DNA from: Euonymus europaeus
Taxonomy: Eukaryota > Streptophyta > Magnoliopsida > Celastrales > Celastraceae
DNA length: 64,000 bases
Direction of reading: 5' to 3'
Assembly: GCA_963580455.1 (NCBI GenBank)
Contig: OY756964.1
Location: 6,882,001 to 6,946,000, forward strand
This document shows positions 1 to 12,110 of this stretch, in pieces (position 1 is the stretch's first letter; each line of letters begins with the position of its first letter). The notes under the pieces are model-generated. The model was not told the origin of the DNA and did not search any database. It saw nothing but the letters and a program-made list of their open reading frames with translations. The position numbers and the translations under genes were made by a program.

Positions 1-1103
1 GGCAGTAATTTGAATCTGATTTAAAGTATGAGTACACTTCTATTTTACTTTTAGAGACTCAAAGTTAATATTGACGTCAAAAGATTTCTTGGATCTTGTG
101 TCATCAACAGCAGAAAAATCTTGTTCGGAGATTTTATCCATTTGCATGACATTTGATTTGCTGTGAAGAGAGGAAATTTAGTTTCCACAATCAACTTCAA
201 AATTCACTGATTTTGTCTAAATCCAACTACAACTAAGATATCTGTATACCAAGTAAAATCTTTCACTCATTCAAAATTTGAGTACGGCTAGAGTCAAGAG
301 GCAATAAGGGAGACGTATAATAGTCTATAATGATAAACATAAAGCTCCAAGGAAGGAAGCAAACAAAATAGAGAGATGATATACATTATACTTACAAAAC
401 TGAGTGTGTAATCGGTAGATGAAAGTGAAGGATAAAGGAGGAGCCAAAACACGCTATCTGTGAGCAACACAGCACCTGCACATGTCTATCAGAAAGGGAA
501 AAGAATGAAAAATGCAGTTTATATATCTAACATGTTGATAAATATCGCTGAAAAATGCACTCCATAACACATGGCCAATAAAAGCATGTAAGCTGGGAAA
601 TACTATTCAATAAGTCAATATTATCAGCACACAGACACTATCCTATTATCAGCTACAAAAACTCAACATTTCTTTGAATGGATTTGTTGGACCATTTCCC
701 CTCTCCCTCTCCCACTCCCAATGAGACAATAATCAAATAGCACTAAAAGTGTAATAGAAACGCAAACACAATAAATAAACCAGTCTAGTAAGCATTTCAC
801 ATGAAGGATACAATTATACTATCCCTTGGTTCCAGAATAAAGAACTAGTCACCTTCTTTTTTTGGTAAGTTAAGAAATAGTCACCTTCAATTACTTCAGA
901 AAAAATAGTTCTCTGGAAATAATATAAATCACTATTTGGTTTTCCAAAATTTCAAGTGCAACTCAAACACAAGTAGAGGAAGGGTAATTATCATCTCCTG
1001 CTAAATAGTGTGAAAAGGATGCTGCTTTATGCCACAAACCCATCTTATAAGCTTAAAAGCTCCTCAGTTTTATTAAATCCAGTAAATTAGTAGGCTGATC
1101 CGC
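1..1103. other. AT-rich stretch with no confirmed gene
   Basis: No convincing full gene is seen. On the minus strand, 163..56 could be an exon: it follows a cttcacag acceptor-like site, stays open for about 36 codons with a hydrophilic composition, and ends at a GT. It does not resemble the C-terminal half expected for the membrane-protein gene to the right, and no partner exon was found, so it is only a weak candidate. Confidence 0.3.
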
Positions 1104-1285
1104 TGATAGTGTCGTGCCCATACACACCCAGCACCAAGGCCCAACCAACACCCACTTGCATGGGCCGGCTGTGGCCAAGGCCTCCTAGCCCATACTAGAA
1201 AACCTTGGGTACTAAGGGAGGCCCATACCTCCCCTATAAGCAATACCTTAGCTTCCACATCTTCCGATGTGGGACAATCCTATCA
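1104..1285 (-). repeat. TRIM-like small LTR, copy 1 (minus orientation)
   Basis: Read on the minus strand it begins TGATAGGATTGTCCCACATC and ends CACTATCA. It shares its head, a TTATAGG box, a GGGCC-rich middle and its tail with the plus-strand repeat at 61024..61261. The start carries GTCCCACATCG (1275..1265), the upstream sequence element (USE) of plant snRNA promoters, followed 25 bp later by TTATAG. A 9-bp direct repeat ATTAGTAGG lies a few bases outside each end (1086..1094, 1288..1296), so the exact insertion boundary is uncertain. No coding capacity is seen. A TRIM solo LTR is the best guess; a MITE or SINE is possible. Confidence 0.55.
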
Positions 1286-1944
1286 CTATTAGTAGGTTAT
1301 AAACAGCTCAGGCATAAAAGAAAAGTACTGTGATCCTTTGGTTATATACAGGCACGTTCAAGCTGCACCCCAACAACTGACTGAATAAAGGGCATTCCAG
1401 GCTTGAAACATGGACAGTCTAGAAAATTCTCTCCCAAATGTTTTCATATGAATAATGTTTTCATTATCATCAAAAACTCCATATGGACTTTTTAGCATCA
1501 TTTATCTTTTCTTACTTCAGTTAATATATATGTTATTTTAAAAATGGCATATCCAGTTTTTGATAAAAAGGTTAATAATGTGCCCATTAAGCAATACCAT
1601 GCAAAGTGCATTTCCACTCTCCCCTTTTAAGATTTTGTAGTTAACTAAGAACAAAGTGCAATAAAAAATAGAAGGATAAAATAAAAAAGTCAAACAAAAC
1701 AAGAGTACTTAAGCAATACCAAAGAAAGTGTATCTTCACTCTCCCTTCCAAGATTTTGTATTAACTATTAAGGATTTAGCAAAGAAACTGAGTGACATGA
1801 AAAAGATGAAGAATCTATGGCAAAAATCAGGGTACCTAATACAGGTTGATCATGATTATAAGAATCTACGGATTAAAAAATAAGATAAGAATTTCACACC
1901 ACTGCAAAAAAGACCAAAGATGGAAGTAACAGACTACAACATAC

Positions 1945-4165
1945 CTGAAATGTGATTTGAAATACATAACTCCACACACCAGCAGTTGGGTGAAAACAAG
2001 ATTCTTCACTGGAATTTGAACTTTTCAACAAGTGGGATCTGTGTGTAGGTTCCCTGACTTCAGGAGCTACATAGGTACCTTGCTCTACCACGAGATTAAT
2101 GTGTTCAGCCTGATCATCCCATGCTACTCCACGAGTCTTGCAACATCTATAAATGGATATTGAAGATCCAAGCTACAAGTCACAGATGACAGCATGAGCA
2201 GTGCATGCAAGATGAAGCAATGAACTTCAATAAGACATTAAAATTCATTTACAAGAAAAAGGCTTCTATGTCGACAACCATATATTTCTCTGCTGAAGAA
2301 TCAAATGGGAATTAATCCCCGTTTAGATATTGGGCTAGGTAGCACGGACATGACACGGACACTCAGATATGTGATTTTTCAAAAAAATAGGATATGGATA
2401 CGTTAGGGGACACGTTGAATATTTATTTATATATATATAATTTCAATCAAGATAATCCTAAAGGACCTAAACAATACAATCAACCTAGTCCAAACCAACA
2501 GTACATTAAATAGACAGTCGAAATAAAGATTGCTCATGCAATCAAACTTCCATTGTTTCTTCACCGTCACCCTCTCCAGCACCCTCAAATCATTAGTAAA
2601 GAACACATACTCCAAGTGGAGAGATATTTACGATCTCTAGGTCTCCAACATCCTCAAATGTTCTTATTCCAACGACTAACAAGAATTCCATACACCACGC
2701 CATAAATGGTGATGCCTCATCCACCCGCTTTCCTTCATGCCTATATATTGCAAGTCTCACTTTTTCTATCATGGAATCCCATATGTCATATACCATGTGA
2801 AGACAAGGCTTGTCTGTACCACAAGCTCGAAGTATATCATATATAGGAGTTGTAAAGGAAAGTACATAATCAATCGAGTCCCACCAAATGTCATCTAGCA
2901 CCTTCTCTTTCACTTATGGACGCGTGTCCGGTGTCCCAAGCATGTCCATTAATTTTTTTTTAAAAAGGAGATACTTTTTAATGTATCTGACACGTGTCCG
3001 TGTCCAAAGAGTGTCGGACACTGACACTCAAGCCTAAAAAGAGTGTCGGTGCTTCTTAGATATTGGGACAATAAAATAAAATAAAAAACATGATGGTAAA
3101 CTTTCTTATGTTGAAAATATTATGATCATATATAGAGCATGGAAGCATACCCCAAAATAGAATGTGACCAAAGCAAATGTCCACCTGCAGAGCAAGACAA
3201 AAGAAACAAAAAATCAGTGATTATGGAAAATTCCTTTCAACCCTTTATTACGTGAAATTAAGATGAGCACTGGCCACACAGATGATACATTGTCATCATA
3301 GCCAATGGCACGAACCATTCCAAATCATCCACCCTTTTGCAGATATAAATATGACTACATGAGTTAAAATCAAAACATTCGAACTTAAAACAGAAGTTCG
3401 ATGTTGTTTCAGCAAAGAAGCAATCAGTATAACACGTTGAAGTTTGTCTTAGGCAGGGGTACAAGATACGTAGAATATAGTAAAACAACGAAGAAAAGTA
3501 GAAATTGAAGCTAAGAGCTATGCTTAGAATATCTCAAGTCCAGGGAAGAACAAAAGCTGAACTCAATAGACTATTGAACTCCAAGGAAGTTCAATCCCTG
3601 CTTCCAGAGTGCTCAGGACGAAAAAGACAAGATTGGTGCAGACTGTAGTATCCAATGAGGAAAACATTTGAGAATGAATGAGGAAAACATACAGCTGAAT
3701 GGAAAATTTTCTTGAGCTAGAAAGCATCTTCAAGTACATCACTATAAGCCTCACTTGGTCTACTTTATATCATCTATTAACAAGGAAGAACCCAGTACCA
3801 ATAGAAAACACAACTTACTGAGTATAAAAGTAAAATATGCCCCCTCCATCAATGACAAAATTTGCTGTTATTAATGACAGTAGGGCAGTGAAAGCAATTA
3901 TCCGAAAACAAAGCAGCCAGGCAGGATGGATTTCATTGAGACAGGTCTTCCATGCTTCATCCTCGTACAAAGACCCTGATGCTGCACGCTGGTTCTCTCT
4001 CCTCACATGTTCCGAGGTCCGATTCCTTTCAAATTTCCATATCAGAACAGATGCAGCAGCCATGGAGGTGAAAACCCATAATGCACAGAGGAAGAATCTC
4101 CAGTTCAACCAATAACTCAAAGTATTTGTCTCGGCGGTCATGACTGGCTGCCAAGTATGCTTAGA
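1945..4165 (-). CDS. Plant transmembrane protein (At1g70505/At1g10660-like), 5' part only
   Basis: Three coding exons join cleanly on the minus strand: 4141..3819, 3184..3151 and 2172..1945. The ATG at 4141 opens [16 protein letters not shown], the typical start of an uncharacterised plant multi-span membrane protein family. Hydrophobic spans follow at about residues 15-33 and 70-95, then a TQWTF segment crossing the first splice site and a YFG/LGS junction across the second. Donors are GTAAGT, GTATGC and GTATGT; acceptors are TGCAG and TTGTAG. A 5' UTR exon acceptor lies just upstream (GAACAG at about 4166). About 210 codons are present. The family's C-terminal half, with several more membrane spans, was not found in the 1.9 kb to the left, so the gene either runs out of the window through a long intron or is truncated. 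Function is unknown. Confidence 0.7.
2335..3055 (-). mobile_element. Non-autonomous hAT remnant inside an intron
   Basis: The 721-bp insertion is bracketed by TTAGATATTGGG on both sides (2323..2334, 3056..3067), long enough to contain an 8-bp hAT target duplication. The inner ends are inverted: TAGGTAGCACGGACA on the left against TAAGAAGCACCGACAC read in from the right. Subterminal GACACG/GTGTCC motifs recur at both ends. Inside, 2913..2593 (minus) is an open fragment of about 100 codons with the WWDSIDY...SFTTPIYD...[11 protein letters not shown]...YDIWDSM pattern of hAT transposases. It lies in intron 2 of the membrane-protein gene and is probably spliced out. Confidence 0.65.
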
Positions 4166-5458
4166 GATCCTGTTCAGAAACTCAATATATTACTTTTATT
4201 TGTTCCACCATATATCATATTTGTCAATTTCCCAGTTCTTGATTTGAATCAAAACAAGGAAGCCTATGCTGAAATATGCTCCAGAGTTATGGAGAAATAG
4301 TTGATAGTTGGTCTAAAGATGGATTACACAACTATAAGCAGCAAAAGTATCAATAAATCTTAGATAGGTATAAAATAAATGTTTCAGTATCCATAAGAAG
4401 ATAGGGAAGTCAAATTAGAAGCATATCTGAGTATTGAACATAAAGAGAACACGAAACGTTTTAATGGGCTTATTCTCATTGTCTCATAAAAGTTTTCACG
4501 AAAGGATTTGGAAGAATTTTTCCCTAAGCAATTAAAGAGTATAAGAGGTTCGACAACAAAATAATCTAGTCCAAAAAATGTCAATAATAGAATCTGACAG
4601 TAAAGCAAATGAAGAAACAAGGACCCAGAGAAAACTACTAAAAGAACAAGAACCCAAAAATTTTATGCGGGCAAGAGTGCATCAGCTAAACAATACCAAA
4701 GCCCATATTCACTACCCCCATGATACGTACAATTAAGGTCCGCTAATGAACGATACTCACAATGCTCTTGTTTGTGTGGTGAATATAACCGAAGATATAA
4801 AAGACAGATTCCTTACTTGATGGGTTTCACCCATAAAGTAGCGATCACATTTAAATTGAAAACGAAAAATAACAAAGGGGTTTTACTTGAATGAAAAAGC
4901 ATGGCGTGGCGCTTACAGTTAACGGAATGAACAGGGCCTCCACATAGAAGAGCAAGATGCTTTGCTTCCTTTCTGAATGTCAAGAAAAATAGAGGAGGTT
5001 AAAGGGTCGCACTACAGCTGATCTTTCTCAAGGAAAAGTAGTTTATAGGGACGGATTTGATCGTCAGCGAAGCTTCCAGTGGAGAAATAAGAGATAAAGG
5101 GTCCAGATTTGGATACTTGGGTAGCTTGGAGCCTTGGATAGGGAGAAGATAAGAAATATTGGTCATACCAGAATGCAGGTTATACACGTTCCTTCTCCCC
5201 CTACGAAGACAATGAAAATGGGTAGGCATTGACTCAGATTATTGATTTTTAAGATGATAAAATATTTTCCAAAAATTGATTCGTTTAATCGTTTTGATTG
5301 AATATTCTATAACTACAAATATTCAATTTTTTTATAATTATATGTTACAATAAAAGCTTGGAATCATATGAGTCGTGGCTTTCGGTTAATGCAAATTTTG
5401 GTCACTAAAAATAGATCATGTTTCAATTTGATAATTGACTCTCAAAAACATTAACTTA
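4166..5458. other. Promoter/5' UTR side of the membrane-protein gene; spacer
   Basis: This covers the first (leader) intron and the probable promoter side of the minus-strand membrane-protein gene. A leader exon probably lies near 4870-5230, where base composition becomes less AT-biased, but no splice donor could be fixed. The remainder up to the Harbinger element is AT-rich with nothing recognisable. Confidence 0.35.
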
Positions 5459-5744
5459 GACTCTGTTTGTTATCTAATTGTATTTCACAGCTTAAAGCAG
5501 CGAAAAATATTGTGCTTTTAGCTGTCAAAAATGTTGTGTAAAAAGCTGTGGAAAATGTTGTGGGGTGTTTAGTTTACTTTTCTTACATTAACTTTTTGTT
5601 ATGATATTTTATATGTAATGACAAAAAATAACATTGTAATAAAAAGAGTAATAATATTGAATAAAAAGTTTTAATTAGACACATAACTAGAGTTCTTACA
5701 TGACATTTTAGAAATATTTGTAACACACAGTAATTTTATAAAGA

Positions 5745-6039
5745 CTAATGTGCATTAAATAGTAAATCAGCTATTTCCTCTCTCAAATCAAACATGCTTA
5801 TATCATCATACGAGATAGTTTGATCAGCTTCAGTATGGTCTTCTTCTTTTTCACCATCCACATTGACATCAGTTAAAGTAGAAGCAATAGCAAAGTCCAT
5901 GTCCTCCACAACATGCAAACGAATGAACTTGTGGAGAGTCACACTTGCAATAACGATCTCCACCTAAGTTCTAATATCATAAGATGACATAGACGTAAGA
6001 ATTCTCCACTTTTTCTTTGTGACTCCGAAAGTGCGCTCA
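5745..6039 (-). pseudogene. Harbinger transposase, 3' part (after the hAT insertion)
   Basis: Reading minus from 6039, the peptide GVIERTFGVTKKKWRIL is the end of the DDE domain, and its Glu is the third catalytic acid of HARBI1-type nucleases. An in-frame TAG then interrupts before VEIVIASVTLHKFIRLHVVEDMDF, the conserved C-terminal stretch of the family. It continues directly from the piece ending at 9979 once the hAT element and one ATCACACC copy are removed. The tail is rich in Asp/Glu and ends with a stop near 5745. Confidence 0.8.
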
Positions 6040-6047
6040 ATCACACC
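6040..6047. repeat. hAT target-site duplication (left copy)
   Basis: ATCACACC here matches 9971..9978 exactly. An 8-bp duplication is diagnostic of the hAT superfamily, and the sequence is part of the Harbinger transposase gene. Confidence 0.9.
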
Positions 6048-6266
6048 CAGTGTTCTGAAAACCGAACCGGTTGTCAAACCGGTAAGGACACTGGTTACTG
6101 GTTCAACCGGTTCAACCACTAGTTCGAATACAGAGTTGCAAAATACAGCAAATACCTACTTGTACATTATATGACTCAATGACATAAACTTCAAACTTCA
6201 AAGTTGAAAACTCCAATTTAGTAAGTCAATCCTCAATCACAAATCACAAGAACTAAAAATAGGTGA

Positions 6267-6422
6267 AATTAAAATATTCAAATCAATACTCTAATCTAAC
6301 AAGTCATAAATACAATCAAAGTATCAAACATTAATAATTATATAAATTAAAATATTCAAATCAATACTCTAATCTAACAAGTCATAAATACAATCAAAGT
6401 ATCAAACATTAATAATTATATA
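6267..6422. repeat. Perfect 78-bp tandem duplication in the hAT 3' non-coding region
   Basis: Two adjacent identical copies (6267..6344 and 6345..6422) lie between the transposase stop codon at 6438 and the left terminal repeat. Perfect identity suggests a recent duplication. It does not affect the coding frame. Confidence 0.85.
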
Positions 6423-6437
6423 AGTTTTAATTCAAAT

Positions 6438-9033
6438 CTATTCCACTTGATTTGGATTTGGTTCATCAACTTGCTCCACAATGGCACTCATTTCATAAAG
6501 CATTCTTGATCTTGCTTGACTTTCCTCATCTTCCTCATCATCTTCATCATCAAGTCTGTTCTCCATATCTTTAACCACATAGATTAAACAAAATAAACAT
6601 TGTTGAATCATGAATGATCAATCAAGTATACTACTATAACATAAAGAGAATCACCTTCTTGTTGTTCTTGTTCTTGTTCTTGACTATTTATTGGAATGCC
6701 TTCTTCACCATAAATCATTTTGGATATCTCATCTATGTCAAGTATAGGAGAAGAATCTTCTTCATCTTCAATAATCCAATAGTCGGTTTGGTCAATGCTT
6801 TCATAGTCTATTGGGTCATAACATTTCTTTTTGTCATCTAGCCTATAATAAAAATAAATCAAATAATTAATTGATTACATGAATATCAATAAACTAAGAG
6901 TGAAGTTTAAACTTTAAACTTTAAATTAAAGTTCCAACATATGAATTAAAATTTACCTTTCTTTCAAACGCAAATTATAATGAACAAAGACAAGATCATT
7001 CAATCTTTGGTGCTCCAACCTATTCCTCTTCTTTGTGTGTATTCTTTCAAACATGCTCCAATTCCTTTCACATCCGGAAGAAGAAGATGTTTGGCTCAAA
7101 ATCTTTATGGCCAAATTTTGCATATTCGGAGCACCGCATCCAAACACTCTCCACCATTCATCTATTGAAAATATAAATGAAGTAAAGGGAGAAAGGCAAA
7201 AAATAACCGACTATAGCATATAATTAATTCCACAATAATTAAATCATGAAGAAAAAATGTAGATATGCATAGTTGCTTACCAGGTTGCATAGTCTTTGAT
7301 TGATCCAAAGCAATTTGTCTATTAAAACTTCCCAACCTATCTTGAAATGTGCCCACTTCATTTATGAATTTTCGTTGAACCTCTTTGGACCTCACTAGTG
7401 TAGTGACCATCTCCACATAACCATCCATCACCTCTTTCTTTCTACACAAATTTGTCTTGTCATATGCAAAAGCGGGATTGAGTAGATAAGCTGCTGCATG
7501 AATGTCCTTCCGGAGTTGCTTATCCCACCTTTCTTTAATAATGCTTGTATAGGGCTTGTATTGTGTCTTTCTATTCTTAAAGACATTCTTTATGGCTTTT
7601 CTTGCCCTAAACATTCCATCATAAACATAACCAATTGACAGTCGTCGATCGGTATCCATTATACGCAAAACACGTACAAGTGGGGCCACAACACGAACAA
7701 TCAAATCACAATCTTTCCAAAATTTTGGATCAATAACAACAGCAACCACATCACTTGCCTTTTTATCTTTATAGTATCTAGAATCCTTGAACTTCTTGCT
7801 AGTAAAAAAAGCTTGCAAATCATGTTGGTGCTCAAGGATACTCTTCAATGCAATGAATGTAGTGGCAAAACGAGTCGGCCCTGGACGAATAATTTCTGTC
7901 CATCCTTCCCTCTTCCTTAACCAAGCCAACACAAATGCATGATTGTAAATAAATTTAGTTACCTTAGAACACCCTTTTGCAAGTGAAGAGACAAACTCTA
8001 TTTTTCCAATGTCACCAAGAATCAAATTCAAACAATGAGCAGCACACGGTGACCAACATATTGACGGATACTTTTCATGAAGCAAGAATCCTGCAGCTTT
8101 ATAGTTAGATCCATTATCAGTAATCAAGTGAACAACATTATGAGGTCCAACCCATTCCACCAACTCAACAAACAAATTACAAATGGTGCTCGCATCTTTG
8201 ACCACATCCGAAGCATCAACAGATCTCACAAATGTTGTACCCCTTTTACAATACACTAAGAAATTAATAAGTTGTCTATTTGACTTATCTTGCCAACCAT
8301 CAACCATAATAGTGCAACCTCGTTCTTCCCAAACACTTCGATAATCATCAATCACCAATTGGACTTCTCTTTTCATAGACCCCAACAAATTAGTTCGTAA
8401 TGCATCATATTTTGGCACCTTATAACCAGGTCCAATAGCAGCAATAGCATCCACCATTGGTTGAAAATAAACAGAATTCACAGCATTCAATGAAATACAA
8501 CTATCATAGAAAAACCTAGCAACAGCCATGTCCACTCTATGTAAAACTTCTTTACCTGCAATAGCACTCTTGATGGAGGGTTGTGCACCAGGAGTAGTTC
8601 TTGGTGCAAAATAGCTAGACACATCAGCTCTCTTTCTCTTTCCCTTTGAAATAGACTGTGAACGAATTTCTTGTGCTCTTTCTCCATCTCCAGGTGTAGA
8701 CAGATCATAGGCACTTTCATCATTAAAAGATCTTTGAGTTTGGCTCTTCATTTCCAAATCCTTCAAAGATTGCTCCATTTGATGTCGCACGTCATAAGGA
8801 ACTTTTAGACAAATTGAAACTTGTCCTTTTCGACCGACCAAGTGATGCTTCATTCTATTGATTCCTCCCCCTTTAAATTTTTTTTGACAATGTAAACACT
8901 TCCAACTTTTTTTGCCATCCCCATCCACATGTTCTACAACATGAGCCCATGCCACATCGGTTTTTGTCCTCAATGAAGATTGGACAGAAGCTGTCGTTGA
9001 GCTAGATTGTTGTGCGGCGCTTGATGATTCCAT
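6438..9033 (-). CDS. hAT transposase (BED zinc finger, DUF659, C-terminal dimerisation domain), intact
   Basis: Four exons, 9033..7281, 7161..6957, 6842..6655 and 6568..6438, join in phase to about 758 codons. Donors are GTAAGC, GTAAAT and GTGATT; acceptors end TAG, TAG and AAAG. The start is the ATG at 9033 (MESSS); a TTG lies just upstream. A BED-type finger (C-x2-C...H-x4-H, CLHCQKKFKGG...MKHHLVG) lies at about residues 45-72. A DUF659/RNase H-like core follows at about 205-330 with acidic residues in MVDGW and LITDNGSNYKAAG. The hAT dimerisation segment (SSSSGCERNWSMFERIH) is in exon 2. Exons 3-4 give a very acidic tail. It should cut the CAGTG-type ends and make 8-bp duplications. No truncation is seen; expression is unknown. 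Confidence 0.85.
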
Positions 9034-9978
9034 CAATGCAAAAGCTGAGGAAGAAGTGAAAACTGAAAAATGGAAAAATTTTATGTATTAATCATCTACA
9101 AAAACTGAAAAATGGAAAAATTATATGTATTAGTCACAGAAACTGTTATATCCAAGCCTTAATAATTTTTTTGTTATTCTTTACTGGGTACATGGTACTT
9201 CATGAAAGACTTAACAGTTAGTTAAGTCTTTAATCAACAAATTAAAGAGGCCTTCCACTCAGTTTCTCCATATAACTGACAAAATGAAATCACATGGAAT
9301 TTCTAATATAATGTTCATATTGATTACCAAACCCATAATCTTATCAACTAAAATGAATCAACAGCATAATAGAAATCATACCAATTATTCTTTTATGACC
9401 AACCATAAACACCCACACATATCTCATCTAAAAGAATCTACCAGAGAAACAAACATGATCAGCAATCATTTCCAAAGGCAAATATACTATAAAAAAAATC
9501 CTTCATTTCTACGTCTTCGACGAACAAGACTGACATAGGGTGAGGTTTCAACAGGGCAAGCGGAGATTACACACTTGATGACTTGAGATGATAGGTCGGC
9601 AGCAGTGTAGACGAAACCGGACGCTCTTAGTGACGGGAGGCAGCAGAAGATGGGAGGAGGCAGTAGAGTCTGCTGGAGGCGGAAGAGAGCAGGCTGACGG
9701 GAGGCGGAAGAGAGCGAGCAGCCGAGCACAGCCAGAGTAGATTTCTCTGAATTGTTAGGGTTATGAGTTTTTAATTCTGAAATTTATCAAAATCAAAATA
9801 TCAAATAAGCTTTGATAGAGAATCGGTCGGTTCACCGGTTTTTCCGGTTCCCGGGTTTTACCGGTTCAATATGGTTAGACCGTACAAAACGGTTTGATAG
9901 GTGTAACCGACCGGATGAGCTGCCGGTTCCTGGTTGAACCGGCTGATCTGGTCCGGTTCTCAGATCACTGATCACACC

Positions 9979-10923
9979 TTTTAAAGAAGAGTGTGCACAG
10001 TTGAAAATCTCTCGCTTTCCAGTAGGAGGTATAGGTCCATGAAATTGTGGAGCATGATATCTGTCACCCTTATATGGTGCAAGAAATCCGGTTCTATTCG
10101 GATAACCCGCATCGATCAAATAATATTTTCCTGCTTATATAGGTATGATGTCATTATTAAAATATAATAAAAAGATTATTTCAAAATATGGTAAGAGAAA
10201 ATGATGTAAACCTGGAGGTGGATATGGGAAACCAAGTCCATCGCCATTTATTGAATCCTCGAGCACACGCATATCATAAGCCGATCCCTCCCACCCGGCT
10301 GAAACATAGGTATACAACATGTCAAAGTCACACACTGCCAACACATTCTGTGTTGGAACTCCTTTTCTTGCCACATAACGTTGTAAATCTGTTTCACCCA
10401 CACTTGCAGAGATATGAGTTCCATCAATGGCTCCAATGCAGTCTTTAAAGTATGACATATATCTTGGATCATCCATGATTTTCTTGTGGGTTTCATACAA
10501 TTGATTTCCTCTCGATTTCACAATATCATTCATCATTCGAAGAATGCTTTTCATCACTTGATGAAATATCCGGCTAACTATCTCTCCAGAGTGTTGAAAC
10601 CGTTCTTGTACATCTCTGTTTGATTGAGCATGTCCTAGAGTAAACACAAACATAGCAACCTTTTTAGGTACTGCCATATTTTTTGAACACCTCAATAAAT
10701 AGCTTCCTTCCAACATCTGACATAGACGTCTGAATACATCCTAAGTTGTTCATGACACCGAACTGGATTGCCTTGAACGATTTCTGTAACCTAAGTAGCA
10801 CCTGATAAAGTTGATGTTTTACATGGCTCCCGACCAACATAATTATTCCAAGAGTTGAAAGCATCAAAAGCCTCAGCTAAAGTAATAGCAACCATTGCAT
10901 CCTCATCACTATCACTATCACTC
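9979..10923 (-). pseudogene. Harbinger transposase, 5' part
   Basis: Reading minus from 10923, MSDSDSDEDA... leads into a TSTLSGAT...EIVQGNPVRCHEQLRM segment, then VAMFVFTLGHAQSNRDVQERFQHSGE, the HARBI1-like helix-turn-helix region. DCIGAIDGTHI holds the first catalytic Asp and GWEGSAYDMRVL the second. A small intron (about 10208-10129) splits PPPG from KYYLIDAGYPNRTGFLAPY. Damage seen: an in-frame TAG after LSGAT and a one-base frameshift before LRCSKNMAVPKK. The open part ends at the hAT insertion, right after the AHSSLKGVI segment. Confidence 0.8.
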
Positions 10924-11189
10924 ATGGTTGTACAACATTAAAAAAGAACTTGTCTCAAAATCACATAAAAAGATAGGAAATAAATATGTTCAATTGTAAC
11001 ATCACATAAATGCAAAACATTTATATAAATAAACAAAAAATATGTCTTGAAAGACAATAACATAACATAACAATCATCCTCAGGGTACCGCTCCACCTGT
11101 CCTCATGGCATATATAGCATGTAGATAGCCACGACGCTTGTGCTCAGGAGTATGCACAAACAAATGCCTCTGTGCCTCAGATTCAAACA

Positions 11190-12110
11190 GCTAACATTGC
11201 ATCATCATAAGTTTTGTCAACACTTGCACTCTGCTTCTTTTCAAAGTGAGACTGCATAACTTCAATGCATTTTTCAAATTTTGAATTGGTCTCTGCCCTA
11301 ACTTCAAGTGCCTTCTTCTTTCTTGATCTAGATGTAGACTCAATCCTTCATATTTTTCCACTTGATCCAAAAGCATGTGTAGATGAAGTTGCTTTTACTG
11401 GAGATGTCCCTATTGAATGATCTTCACCAATCCCATCTACATCAAGTGGTGACACAAAGGGAGGTGTCATGGGTTTATGGGTAAAGCCATCCCCAAAAAA
11501 TGGAGTGTAACTGTCATCCTACAAAAAATCTTTATGTGAAGATCTGGCATCCCTATAGTGAACCTATTCTCCCAAGTGGCAACTCTACCATTGAACAGCA
11601 CGTCAAGCTTTTCAATAAATTTCAACGGAGCCCTACAAAACTTCTTGTATTGTGGATTCTCCTACAGTGCATTTATAATTAAGGGTAATTACATAAGGAA
11701 CATACAAAGAAAATAAAGGAACAAAATATGATGTTTAACATAACCATACCTCAATCCTTGTAGTCCACCATTCATCGGACGCATCAATAGTTCCCCTCAT
11801 ACTATTCCACCCCAATCCGGTCTCTTTAGACTTTATCTTGTTCCACAATTGTCAATTTTGTTTCAAATTGTCATATCGATTTTTCAAAACTCCAGAAGAA
11901 AAATCGATACAACTCAAAGAAACAAACTCAGGAACCATTCGTTGCCAATACCATTTATCAGTAGGTCTCATTTTTTTCGACTCTTTAATACAAAGGTCAA
12001 TGAAAATTTCAGTTGATTCATCATCCCACTTTGTCTTTTTTGAGTCACCAACTGTTTCCTTCCCTTTTTCTACTCATTTTCAATAGCTAACATATAAGAT
12101 ATCCAAATGA
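11190..12110 (-). pseudogene. Harbinger ORF1: Myb/SANT-like DNA-binding protein, degenerate
   Basis: Minus-strand peptides typical of the Myb/SANT-like protein of plant PIF/Harbinger elements are seen: KWYWQRMVPEFVSL, LKNRYDNLKQ, ETGLGWN, GTIDASDEWWTTRIE, then after an intron (about 11749-11664) NPQYKKFCRAPLKFIEKLD. A Lys/Arg-rich segment follows (STSRSRKKKALEVRAE, about 11330-11280). In-frame stops (one after LKQN) and frame changes show the gene is dead. In live elements this partner protein assists transposase DNA binding and nuclear entry. Confidence 0.7.

Larger units (their letters stand above)
6048..9970 (-). mobile_element. Complete hAT transposon nested in the Harbinger transposase gene
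   Basis: The element is 3923 bp with an exact 8-bp duplication. Terminal inverted repeats begin CAGTGTTCTGAAAACCGAAC on the left and CAGTGATCTGAGAACCGGAC read in from the right. Both ends carry clustered CCGGTT subterminal motifs (about 6060-6125 and 9815-9960), the type of repeat hAT transposases bind. It encodes one spliced transposase on the minus strand with no stop codon or frameshift seen. Intact ends plus an intact gene suggest a fairly recent and possibly autonomous copy, in contrast to the decayed host element around it. Confidence 0.9.

Noticed and set aside
1073..1258. Trp/Gly-rich minus frame
   Set aside because: It lies wholly within the GGGCC-rich small LTR; the matching copy at 61 kb does not keep the frame.
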